Source of the DNA: an uncultured Terriglobus sp.
GTDB taxonomy: Bacteria; Acidobacteriota; Terriglobia; Terriglobales; Acidobacteriaceae
DNA length: 13,991 nucleotides
Direction: 5' to 3'
Assembly: GCA_937859825.1 (NCBI GenBank)
Contig: CALMAP010000059.1
Location: 2,680 to 16,670, forward strand
The stretch's first letter is position 1, and the number at the start of each line of letters is the position of its first letter. Of this stretch, positions 6,596 through 13,990 are shown piece after piece. The notes under the pieces are model-generated. The model was given only the letters and a program-made list of their open reading frames with translations, had not been told where the DNA came from and did no database searches. Both the position numbers and the translations under genes were made by a program.

Positions 6596-8362
6596 ATGAA
6601 GCTGAATCAAGCGCAAGCAGACGATACTGTCGTGCACGTGGAACGGAATGTACGGATTCCATTGAGGACAAGTGGTTATGTGTCCGCTGACATCTTTCGA
6701 CCAGCGGGCGAAACGTCCGAATGCATGCCCGTACTCGTGAGTATGGGCGTCTATGGGAAGGATGTTCCGTTCAGGATCTTCAACCCTAAAGGTTGGGAAC
6801 GCTCGGAGCTAAAGAGCGGCGAGGCGGAGCGCGATCTCTCAGTGGGAGAAACTCCCTTGCCCGATTATTGGGTTGAGGCCGGTTACGCTTACGTCCGCTG
6901 TGACCAACCTGGCTCGGGCGATTCACCAGGTGAACTGGATGTCTTCGGGCCCGAAGTTCAAGAAGCTTTCTACGATGCGATCGAGTGGGCCGGCACGCAA
7001 TCCTGGAGCAACGGTAAGGTTGGCATTCTTGGTGCCTCCTATTACGGCGTCATGGCGTGGTTGGTTGCAGCTAAAAGACCGCCGCACCTAGCCGCGATCC
7101 TCCCCTTTCAGGGATTTACAGATCATTACCGCGACTGCATTCGCCATGGTGGCATATTGACCGCTGGCTTTGTGGATGGTTGGTACAGCCGCCAGGTTCT
7201 GCCTCGCCAGTACGAGGCACAGGAAGGGACATCTATAGAGAAGATAACTTCTAAGGAACTCGAGACCCGCACGATATTTCCTAAGGACTACCGCATCTAT
7301 CTGAGGGACGATGAGCTCCGCTATGCAAACCACGAATATTACGAGCAGCGCACACCAGACGTATCGCTGATTGAAGTACCGATGTACGTCTGGGCCAACG
7401 ATGATGGGTTCGGCCTTCATCTGAGAGGTACGATCAATGGCTTTAATCAGGCAAGTTGCACAGCCTTTAAAGCGCTCCGAGTGTATGACGGCACGGAGCC
7501 GGATTCGATGTATAAGAAGACCTTCTCAGCTTGCCATCGCCGCTTCTTCGATCGCTTCCTGAAGGATGACTTGAACGGATTTGACCACGATCCTAAAGTT
7601 CAGGTTACCGTGCGAAAAAACGGTGTGCCCCACATTGAAAGGTTCGGTGATCAGTATCCGCTAGAAGGGGTTCGAGCCAAACTCCTCTACCTAGATGCGA
7701 ACAAAATAGGGCTGATCGTCCACCCGCCTGCCGAGGCTTCAAAGATTTCTTACCGCAACGGGCCGGAACCTGACGGCCTTGTGGCACGAGCCCTAGAGAC
7801 GGCTGCAGCTCTCTTTTCACGCTCTGACGAAGAGAAAAGCCATGCGCGATTTTGTACAGCCGAGCTTGAACAAGATCTTGAACTTGTTGGCCCAATGCGT
7901 CTACACCTGACTCTCTCCTTAGAAGGAAGTGACGCGGACCTGTTCATCGCAGTTCGGGAGATACGTCCGGATGGAAGCGAGGTGACCACCCCAATGGGGA
8001 CGCCGATGTCGCTTGGATGGCAGCGAGTATCTATGCGAAACGAAGACGCTGAGCGAGACGACACCTTTCGCGTCTGGCATACTTACGACCGGTCCCTTCC
8101 TACAGAATCAGGCAGGCCCGTTGCAGTCGATGTGAATATCTGGCCGGCAGCGTGGATTGTGTCCGCTGGAAATCGGATGGTCATTGACATAAGCGGCGGG
8201 GATCAAAAGGGCAGCGGCGAGTATACACATCCGCCTCATGGCCCGTTTGCGGAGAAAGACGGCACACTCATCGATAACGGAGCACCAGTCCCAACCAAGG
8301 TGACCTTGCATCTTGGCGGCCCAGATCCTAGTCGTATCGTTCTGCCAGTCCTCGCCTCATAA
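6596..8362 (+). CDS. Second CocE/NonD family hydrolase (CocE-2), with altered catalytic positions
   Basis: A 588-residue paralogue of the hydrolase at 4339-2624, clearly related but divergent (shared blocks include IEWAG, SWSNG/EWSNG, YYRD-like and RHGGI segments). Seen: MGVYGKDVPFR (50-60), CDQPGSGDSPGELD (102-115), nucleophile motif LGASYYG with Ser148, GLHLRGTINGF (273-283), RFFDRFLK (316-323), and a C-terminal beta-sandwich. The acid position is shifted (Asp269-Asp270 in ANDDGFGLH), and Tyr297 (RVYDG) stands where the sister protein has His312 (EVHAG), so the triad may be incomplete. ATG 6596 is preferred because GGGGAG (6585-6590) is five bases upstream. The reading frame is open further upstream, but no family similarity begins there. 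It converges on the TetR gene, with 23 bases between them. Confidence 0.85.
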   Translation: MKLNQAQADDTVVHVERNVRIPLRTSGYVSADIFRPAGETSECMPVLVSMGVYGKDVPFRIFNPKGWERSELKSGEAERDLSVGETPLPDYWVEAGYAYVRCDQPGSGDSPGELDVFGPEVQEAFYDAIEWAGTQSWSNGKVGILGASYYGVMAWLVAAKRPPHLAAILPFQGFTDHYRDCIRHGGILTAGFVDGWYSRQVLPRQYEAQEGTSIEKITSKELETRTIFPKDYRIYLRDDELRYANHEYYEQRTPDVSLIEVPMYVWANDDGFGLHLRGTINGFNQASCTAFKALRVYDGTEPDSMYKKTFSACHRRFFDRFLKDDLNGFDHDPKVQVTVRKNGVPHIERFGDQYPLEGVRAKLLYLDANKIGLIVHPPAEASKISYRNGPEPDGLVARALETAAALFSRSDEEKSHARFCTAELEQDLELVGPMRLHLTLSLEGSDADLFIAVREIRPDGSEVTTPMGTPMSLGWQRVSMRNEDAERDDTFRVWHTYDRSLPTESGRPVAVDVNIWPAAWIVSAGNRMVIDISGGDQKGSGEYTHPPHGPFAEKDGTLIDNGAPVPTKVTLHLGGPDPSRIVLPVLAS

Positions 8363-8385
8363 TGGTTTGTCCCATTTTTATACCT

Positions 8386-8991
8386 TCAAGGCAGGCGAGA
8401 GATTCGTCTCTTCCCTTTTACTTCTAGGATCGTCGCGAGTGACTCTAAACGCTCCACAACTAAACTGGCCACGGTCCCTGCGGCCCTAGAGGGCACCCAC
8501 TCATCCAGAGCATCATCATAGATTGCGAGTCCTAAGCGAGCTAGAAGCCGGGATCGACGAGCATCGCCCGCGTGAAGCGCCGACTCGAGTCCCGACGCGA
8601 TAGCGGCTCTCCACTGAACAGCCTTCATCTCTCTCTGTGCAGAAAGAATCGGATCCGCAGCGATAGTCTGCAGGAGAGAGCGCATACGATCAGGATCCTC
8701 ATCCAAAGGCGCGGTGATTACCGCCAGAGCAGCTCTCAACGCCCCCATCGGACCCTCACCCGCATGACTACGCGCTCTCTCACGTAGTTGGTCAGAGAAT
8801 GAAGACATCCACGCCAGCACAAGATCGTGCTTTGTATCAAAGTAGCGGAAATAAGTGCGGCGACCTATACCCGCCGCGGCAGCCATCGCCTCAATCGTAG
8901 TCTCGGCGAAACCATTGGTCAGTACGAGCTGCATTCCCTCCTGGAGAAGGCGAGCTCGTCTCTCCGCTTGCTGAGCGGCACTCAGTGCCAT
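8386..8991 (-). CDS. TetR/AcrR family transcriptional regulator
   Basis: A 201-residue repressor-like protein. The N-terminal helix-turn-helix spans about residues 13-58 (TTIEAMAAAAGIGRRTYFRY at 31-50, then FDTKHDLV), complete with the RRTYFRYF recognition-helix pattern. The all-helical C-terminal domain (about 65-190) is of the type seen in MftR-like members and is where an inducer would bind. The start codon lies inside copy 2 of the 28-base element. The gene is divergent from the alpha/beta hydrolase at 9085 with a 93-base gap, so it most likely represses that hydrolase and itself, and through copy 1 perhaps CocE-2 as well. The inducer cannot be predicted. Unlike the Tet-class regulator at 4412, this one looks intact. 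Confidence 0.88.
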   Translation of the reverse strand: MALSAAQQAERRARLLQEGMQLVLTNGFAETTIEAMAAAAGIGRRTYFRYFDTKHDLVLAWMSSFSDQLRERARSHAGEGPMGALRAALAVITAPLDEDPDRMRSLLQTIAADPILSAQREMKAVQWRAAIASGLESALHAGDARRSRLLARLGLAIYDDALDEWVPSRAAGTVASLVVERLESLATILEVKGKRRISRLP

Positions 8992-8993
8992 AT
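8966..8993. promoter_or_regulatory. 28-base element, copy 2, over the TetR start codon; candidate TetR operator
   Basis: Contains GGCAC-TCA-GTGCC (8977-8989), a perfect five-base inverted repeat overlapping the start codon of the TetR gene (8991-8989). It is 27/28 identical to 6436-6463, located 2,530 bases away in the same orientation. A repressor bound here would block its own gene directly. Control of the hydrolase at 9085 from 95 bases away is plausible but unproven. Confidence 0.45.
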
Positions 8994-9084
8994 ACTAATC
9001 CTTCGCGTTCTGCGGAAGCAAAAGAGCCTCGGCGCTAAAGCAGCTCGTCCACCGTTGAGACACAAAAGGGACAGGAGGTCGACC

Positions 9085-9954
9085 GTGGCTAGCGGAACAG
9101 TCAAAGTAAATGGCACACGCCTATGGTACGACCGTCTTGGTAAACCGGAACAACCTGCATTCTTGCTCATCTCTGGTGCTCACGGCCAAGCAATCGCATG
9201 GAGCGTTTACTTTTGTGAAATGCTCGTTGAGCGAGGATTCCAAGTTGTTCGTTTTGATCAACGCGGAACCGGTCATTCTGGTGCATTGCGTCTCGAGACC
9301 CTCCATGCGACAGATTTAGCTAGCGATGCTGTCGGGCTGCTTGATGCGCTTTCCATTCAAGAAGCTCATGTCGCTGGGATCTCTGCAGGCGCCATCTTCG
9401 CGCAGTACCTTGCTGCCGCTTATCCAACACGCGTCTTGTCTCTCATCTCTCTTATGGGAACAAGCGGAGATATATACCATGATCCAGGCATAGCGCCACC
9501 CTCCAAAGCACTGAGCAGAAGCGGAACTCCGAGAAGCGACAGTCGGGAAGAGCAGGTGAAGCGGATGGTCGAAATGTTCAGGGATCGGCTGACAGGCTCG
9601 CGCTTTCCACTCAACGAAGAGATCGCACGCGACTATGCGAAATCGATGATTGATCGTGGCGGACTAGCTGGGGACGCACCCCATCTCTTGAATGCAGCGG
9701 CAACTTCGCTTCCAGTGCCCGCTGAGAGGATTACTGCTCCAACCCTTGTCATTCATGGAACTGCTGATCCGTTAATGAGCTACTCCGCAGGCTTGACTAC
9801 CGTTCGTGCAATACCTGGGGCACGACTGTTAACAGTCAAGGGTATGGGACATGATCTCATGTCGCCGCGCGCCTTCCCGTTGTTTGTCGACGCTTTCGCT
9901 CACCATGCTCAAACGGCACCACCCCTTGAGGTTCGCGCTCCCCTTTCACGTTAG
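9085..9954 (+). CDS. Alpha/beta-fold hydrolase
   Basis: A 289-residue hydrolase of the esterase / epoxide-hydrolase-like group. The catalytic triad is visible: Ser100 in AGISAGA, Asp228 in IHGTADPL, and His256 in VKGMGHDL. The strand-turn FDQRGTGHSG (58-67) and LLISGAHGQ (27-35, oxyanion region) are also typical. The true start is GTG 9085, preceded by AGGAGGT at 9073-9079. The frame is open upstream to 8827, but that part is antisense to the TetR gene and is not credible protein. The fold, length and lack of a signal peptide suggest a cytoplasmic enzyme acting on a small ester, lactone or similar compound. It is divergent from its likely regulator (TetR, 8991) and followed after 39 bases by a small membrane protein that may be cotranscribed. 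Confidence 0.88.
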   Translation: MASGTVKVNGTRLWYDRLGKPEQPAFLLISGAHGQAIAWSVYFCEMLVERGFQVVRFDQRGTGHSGALRLETLHATDLASDAVGLLDALSIQEAHVAGISAGAIFAQYLAAAYPTRVLSLISLMGTSGDIYHDPGIAPPSKALSRSGTPRSDSREEQVKRMVEMFRDRLTGSRFPLNEEIARDYAKSMIDRGGLAGDAPHLLNAAATSLPVPAERITAPTLVIHGTADPLMSYSAGLTTVRAIPGARLLTVKGMGHDLMSPRAFPLFVDAFAHHAQTAPPLEVRAPLSR

Positions 9955-9993
9955 GCTGCGGCCGAAACGATCTACACACTGACATTCTGAAAC

Positions 9994-10374
9994 ATGAGCT
10001 TGAGCGAGGCAGATGAAATGCAAAAAGCAGTTGAGTGTCTGAATCTCATTGTTTCCTTCGCCTCAGCTCTCGCAGCTATCCTCGCTGTTCGTCGTCCATC
10101 ACTCTTGCCAGGCACAAATCTCGTCACGCCAACCACTCGCTTCTATTTGTCTATGTACGTTGCGCGATCCATACCCTTTGGGTGCTTGAGCGGTTTGTTG
10201 CCTTTCTTTTCTGGAGCTACGCCAGTCGGCTGGCTTATGTTTACTGCTGCTGCGATCCAGGCACTTGATGCTCTTATCGCTGCCCGCCGAAAACTGGTCG
10301 GCATGGTGGCAGGAGCGAGCGTAGCCACCATCGTGCACACTTTCCTGGGTTTGCTCCTCCTACACCGAGGCTAA
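9994..10374 (+). CDS. Small four-helix membrane protein (DUF4267-like)
   Basis: A 126-residue protein with four hydrophobic stretches: about 15-31 (NLIVSFASALAAILAVR), 50-72, 77-94 and 103-122. The patterns YVARSIPFG and QALDALIAARR resemble the small integral membrane proteins grouped as DUF4267, often found beside TetR regulators and oxidoreductases or hydrolases; function is unknown. ATG 10018 (residue 9), with GAGG eight bases upstream, is an alternative start. The gene lies 39 bases after the alpha/beta hydrolase, so it may belong to the same TetR-controlled unit. I infer only membrane location. Confidence 0.65.
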   Translation: MSLSEADEMQKAVECLNLIVSFASALAAILAVRRPSLLPGTNLVTPTTRFYLSMYVARSIPFGCLSGLLPFFSGATPVGWLMFTAAAIQALDALIAARRKLVGMVAGASVATIVHTFLGLLLLHRG

Positions 10375-10523
10375 CTAATCGACTTCTATAACTCTTAGGT
10401 GTCTTTGACTTTTCAATCATCAGGCTTATCGTCCATTACCGCCGTAGTTGTTGGGTGTTACATCTTTGATCTTGCAATCTTGCCGTTTCCTTGCACAAGT
10501 CCGCCTTGCTTGTAAGGCCTACA

Positions 10524-10555
10524 GGTGTAATCACCCGAAGTGACCTGAGGCCTCA
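10524..10555. promoter_or_regulatory. Cluster of short inverted repeats just upstream of the SnoaL-like gene
   Basis: GGTG-TAAT-CACC (10524-10535) is followed by TGAGGCCTCA (10546-10555), a perfect ten-base palindrome running into the ATG of the SnoaL-like gene. TCAC (10531-10534) can also pair with GTGA a few bases later. Such a cluster upstream of a start codon may be an operator or a translation-affecting hairpin; no family can be assigned. The remainder of 10375-10554 shows no gene. Confidence 0.3.
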
Positions 10556-10916
10556 TGAGAACACTTTCAAATCTTCTGGAGCAAAACCTGCTTCTTGTCT
10601 TCAATCAGCGCGATAGGAAACGGAGACGAACAGCCATCAAAGAACTCTGGGCGGCTGATGGTGTGCTCTGGAGCACAGAAGGGACCTACGTGGGTCACGA
10701 GGCCATCAGTCGATCAGCTGCCAATCTTCACCGTCGATACCCGGAGTATGAATTTGGCCTCCTTGGAGAGACCGACGAGATACCAGAAGCTGCCAGGAGG
10801 CGCTGGTCCTTTGGGACAATCGGGAGCCCCCGGCCTTAACTGGTATGGACATGATAGTTGCCTCGAACGGTCGTATCGGGGCGATCTACAGGTTTCTCGA
10901 TGGTGCCGAATTGTAG
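10555..10916 (+). pseudogene. SnoaL/NTF2-like domain protein, frameshifted
   Basis: The first frame runs 10555-10839 (94 residues) and breaks at GTIGSPRP. The +1 frame continues the same protein from the C-run at 10827-10831, reading SPPALTGMDMIVASNG and then RIGAIYRFLDGAEL, with a stop at 10914-10916. One extra C in the five-C run would restore a 120-residue protein, the normal length of SnoaL-like proteins, with the family pattern W-[SA]-[AF]...DGRI-x-x-x-Y-x-F-L-D near the end. SnoaL-like proteins are cone-shaped cyclase, isomerase or hydrolase folds, or binding proteins. Either the gene is broken or a base was missed in the read. It carries the palindrome TGAGGCCTCA at its start. Confidence 0.65.
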
Positions 10917-11360
10917 CTTTGCCGGCTCTTTTTATGAGCAATGGATCGAGGCATGTGGCGCTTAGGTGCATCGTACCGGATACGATGGTCTCCGGCTTGT
11001 CCGTGCTCATTCGCACCCAGTTGAGCCTGGGTTCAGAAGATGCTTCCGCCTGTATTTCGCTTACGGGCGTTTCGATGGTAGTCAGCATCCGTATCATTCG
11101 CGACGGAGTACAGTGACAATGCCGGTCTCACACCTTGGTCTGTTCGCCTTGAGCGTACAGCTATAGAGCTATTGCAGAATCAAGGGACAAGGTTTTACTA
11201 TGAATGCGTCGCGCAAAACGGCACTGACCTCTCGCGTTCTTTGAGGGCAGTCTGCCGCGCACACGTCAGCCCAAGCCCAAGGTCTGACCAGCGTCTCTAG
11301 TCTCCGATCGCTACTCATGAGCGTTCAGAGGCAGCCGATCCTTCGGCAGGAGCGCTTCTT
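10917..11360. other. Gene-poor stretch of about 440 bases, possibly with a degraded VOC fragment
   Basis: No frame gives a convincing full gene here. A short frame at 11119-11166 reads MPVSHLGLFALSVQL, which resembles the first strand of VOC-fold proteins (x-x-HLGLFV-x-D), and 11192-11233 reads RFYYECVAQNGTDL in another frame, where such proteins have a helix beginning with FY. This could be a decayed VOC gene, but both pieces are short. Upstream of the flavin monooxygenase, the imperfect repeat around CTCATGAG (11314-11321) may be regulatory. Confidence 0.3.
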
Positions 11361-12488
11361 ATGAAGAACATCGCAATTATTGGTGCAGGCCTCGGCGGCC
11401 TCACGCTGGCCCGTGTCCTCCACCTCCACGACATTTCGGCGACGCTTTACGAAGCGGAACCATCCCGACATGCCAGGGCGCAAGGCGGTTTGCTCGATAT
11501 GCACGAGTACAACGGCCAGCTCGCATTGAAGGCCGCAGGTCTGTTTGACGCCTTCTTGCAGCATGTCCGTCCAGGTGAGGATGCCAAGCGGGTCATGGAC
11601 CGGGACGGCAACGTGCTGTTCGACCATCCTGGCGGAGACAGCAGCAAGCGACCGGAGGTAGCGCGGGGCGACCTTCGCAACATGTTGATCGACTCCCTGC
11701 CGGAGACTGCGATCCAGTGGGGCAGCAAGTTAGTCTCTGTCACGCCCGTCCGTGACGGACGACACGAGATCACGTTTGCGAGTGGTCTCACGGCGACTTG
11801 CGACGTACTAATCGGCGCGGATGGCGCCTGGTCGAAGGTCCGTCCATTCGTGTCGGACGTGAAGCCGATCTATACCGGTACGTCCTTTCTGGAAACATAC
11901 CTGTTTAATGGAGACGAGTGCCACAGAGCGAGCGCGGAAGCGATCGGTTGCGGGACGCTGATGGCCGTCACGCCAGGTCAAGGCATTCTCGCGCACCGCT
12001 ACGCAGGCGGCAGTCTGCACGTGTACGCTGCGCTGAACCGCCCGGAGTCGTGGACCGCTTCCATCGACCTTCGAGACAAAAGGTTAGCCATGGCACGCAT
12101 CGCGGCAGAGTTTCAGGGATGGGCTCCGTCTCTCATGCCGCTCGTCACGGAGAGCGATACCGATCCGATACTGCGTCCTATTTACGCGCTACCGGTCGAG
12201 CATCGCTGGGAGAGAGTACCCGGCGTCACGCTGCTCGGCGATGCCGCTCATCTCATGTCGCCCTTCGCGGGCGAAGGAGCAAACCTAGCGATGCTGGACG
12301 GTGCCCGCCTTGCCGAGTCTCTTCTGGCGCACCCCGACAACATAGAAAATGCACTGGCGGCGTACGAAAGCGAGCTCTTTGAGAGAAGTGAAGGGGTCGC
12401 AAACATGAGTGCGCAAAACCTCAAACTTTTCTTCGGCAGCGGCGCTCCTCAAAGCGTGGTCGCCATGTTCCGGAAGCACTTGGCATGA
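11361..12488 (+). CDS. TetX-like FAD-dependent monooxygenase
   Basis: A 375-residue class A flavoprotein monooxygenase, which would use NAD(P)H and O2 to hydroxylate an aromatic or polyketide substrate. FAD-binding GAGLGG (8-13), the GADGAWSKVR segment (152-161) and GDAAHLMSPFAGEGANLAML (293-312) are all intact. Similarity to the tetracycline-inactivating TetX enzymes is strong and collinear: GGLLDMHEYNGQLALKAAGL (42-61), RGDLRNMLIDSL (102-113), SKVRPFVSD (158-166). His220 matches TetX His234, but the Arg213 equivalent is Thr199 in GTLMAV and the Gln192 equivalent is not kept, so the substrate may differ from tetracyclines. AGGAG (11348-11352) lies eight bases before the ATG. The stop overlaps the next gene's start (ATGA, 12485-12488), showing an operon with the exporter. 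Confidence 0.86.
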   Translation: MKNIAIIGAGLGGLTLARVLHLHDISATLYEAEPSRHARAQGGLLDMHEYNGQLALKAAGLFDAFLQHVRPGEDAKRVMDRDGNVLFDHPGGDSSKRPEVARGDLRNMLIDSLPETAIQWGSKLVSVTPVRDGRHEITFASGLTATCDVLIGADGAWSKVRPFVSDVKPIYTGTSFLETYLFNGDECHRASAEAIGCGTLMAVTPGQGILAHRYAGGSLHVYAALNRPESWTASIDLRDKRLAMARIAAEFQGWAPSLMPLVTESDTDPILRPIYALPVEHRWERVPGVTLLGDAAHLMSPFAGEGANLAMLDGARLAESLLAHPDNIENALAAYESELFERSEGVANMSAQNLKLFFGSGAPQSVVAMFRKHLA

Positions 12489-13785
12489 CAAACCAGCCGG
12501 CTGAATCGCCTGGGCAGCAACTGGGCTTGATGGATGTACTGCGCCTGCAGCCGATGCGTCGGCTCTGGTATGCCCAGATCGTCTCCGTCTTTGGAGATTT
12601 CCTAATCCTTTTCGCCGTCGTCGCAGTCCTGACCTTTGAGCTGCACGCTACACCACAGAAGATCACCGGGGTGCAGATCGCTTATCTGCTTCCTATCGCC
12701 ATCCTGGGGCCACTGAGCGGAGTCTTTGCAGATCGATGGCGACCGAAGGCAATACTGGTCACCAGCGACTTGCTTCGGGCAGCCCTTTGTCTCTGGATGT
12801 TTCGCGTACACGGCCCATGGGGCTTCTATGGCGTTCTCGCAGCGATCAGCGTGTTCTCAAGCCTGTTCTACCCCGCGCAAGGAATTGCGGTGCGTCAGTT
12901 TGTGCCTGTTCACGGTCTGCGTTCGGCAAACTCTTTACTCCAGCAGGTCATGTTCGTCATGCGGATTGCGGGCGGACCGGTTGCCACGCTCATCATTAGT
13001 CATCTTTCTGTGTGGACGTGTTATGCGGTGGACGTGTGCACGTTCCTCGCCTCAGCGACCTTGATTGGGAGCTTACGCTTCAGGTCTGAAAGCGGTAGCG
13101 TGCTGCCGGAGATACGAGGAACGCAAGAGAAAGTCGTTGCTCGGATTCTGACAGAAATGCGGGAAGGCTTATTCTTCATTCTTCATCACGCAACGCTCAG
13201 GTTCGTGACTTTGGCGATCACTGCGGCACTGTTCGTCATGGGTTGCTTCGCACCGTTGATTGCCATTTTCATTCGCGACACCCTCCACCAGGCACGAATG
13301 TCTTCGGTCTTATGAGCGCGATGCTCGGAGTCGGCCTCCTGTCGGGCGTGACAATCCTGGGTAGCTTCGCGAAACGCGCGAGCAATGTCTTCCTTGTCTG
13401 TAGCGGCTTGACAGGAATGAGCCTTGGGATGTTCCTTATGGCCGCTGCTCCTTACGTCTCGGTTGCGGCCTCTGCTTGCTTCCTAATCGGCCTTTCTGCT
13501 GGCGGCGTCATCGTGCCGGCTCAAACATCGGTGCAACACGAGACGGGCGCTCATTTGCTCGGCCGTGTCACCGCTACCGTGACGTCCCTCACCTTCGCGG
13601 CGCAAATTGCTGGCTTGCTCCTCTCAGGTCTTCTCCTGCAACGTATGGGTCCACGTGGGATCTTCTCGTTATGTGCAAGTTTGATAGGGTTGCTGGCTGT
13701 TGCAGGAACTAGTCGAGGGCGCTACTCAATCCAAAGCGGGATCACCAAGAAGTCTGCTCCCGACAATGACGACAGCAGGAATTGA
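12485..13785 (+). pseudogene. MFS exporter (MFS_3 / 12-helix type), frameshifted
   Basis: The start overlaps the monooxygenase stop by four bases. The first frame (12485-13315) covers residues 1-269 and then ends in ARMSSVL and a stop. The +1 frame resumes the same family sequence at 13292: GTNVFGLMSAMLGVGLLSG, VPAQTSVQHETGAHLLGRVT, then the last helices, to the stop at 13785. One extra G in the GG at 13291-13292 would restore QGTNVFGLMS and a 433-residue protein, the usual size of MFS_3 exporters. Motif A is at 75-90 (GPLSGVFADRWRPKAI) and the helix-7 region reads ALFVMGCFAPLIAIFIRDTL. The intact protein would pump out a hydrophobic compound, plausibly the substrate or product of the coupled flavoenzyme. 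A sequencing error cannot be excluded. Confidence 0.75.
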
Positions 13786-13990
13786 GTCGGGTGCGCGAGT
13801 ATAGGCCTTCGTTGTGCTGTGGTCCTTCAGTGATGGCATCCAGTGATCCGGAGGAGATGATCTCTCCCAACGCTGACGCCAGCTGGTCTGTAGCCTCGGC
13901 ATCAATGACCTTTTCCGGTTCCAGAATGTGCAGCAATTTGTGATGTTCCAAACCCGCGATAACAGCCGGATCGATATAGCGTGGCTTGTC
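13742..13990 (-). CDS. 3' end of an unrecognised gene entering from the right edge, partial
   Basis: A minus-strand frame is open from the window edge and reads DKPRYIDPAVIAGLEHHK, then LLHILEPEKVIDAEATDQLA, then SALGEIISSGSLDAITEG, stopping at 13742. The amphipathic, Leu/Glu-rich composition looks like real protein and not an antisense shadow, at least down to about 13786. The last 15 or so residues overlap the end of the MFS gene antisense. I do not recognise the family. A shorter start at TTG 13951 is possible but unlikely, since the frame continues in a protein-like way above it. Confidence 0.4.
   Translation of the reverse strand, partial: DKPRYIDPAVIAGLEHHKLLHILEPEKVIDAEATDQLASALGEIISSGSLDAITEGPQHNEGLYSRTRLNSCCRHCREQTSW

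Noticed and set aside
9001..9018. Partly symmetric CTTCGCGTTCTGCGGAAG in the TetR/hydrolase gap
   Set aside because: The symmetry needs a bulge and the arms are short; the GGCAC-N3-GTGCC repeat is the better operator candidate.
8827..9084. Upstream extension of the alpha/beta hydrolase frame
   Set aside because: It is antisense to the TetR gene, shows no family similarity, and a strong AGGAGGT site sits before GTG 9085.
10405..10432. TTGACT / TATCGT pair, 16-base spacing, as a promoter for the SnoaL-like gene
   Set aside because: Only a partial match in the -10 box and 120 bases from the start codon; cannot be told from chance.
10595..11116. Open frame of 173 codons overlapping the SnoaL-like gene
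   Set aside because: It is an out-of-frame shadow with no recognisable domain; the SnoaL similarity lies in other frames.
10552..11321. Eight-base palindrome CTCATGAG at both 10552-10559 and 11314-11321, ahead of the SnoaL-like and TetX-like genes
   Set aside because: Too short to exclude chance, and the surrounding bases differ.
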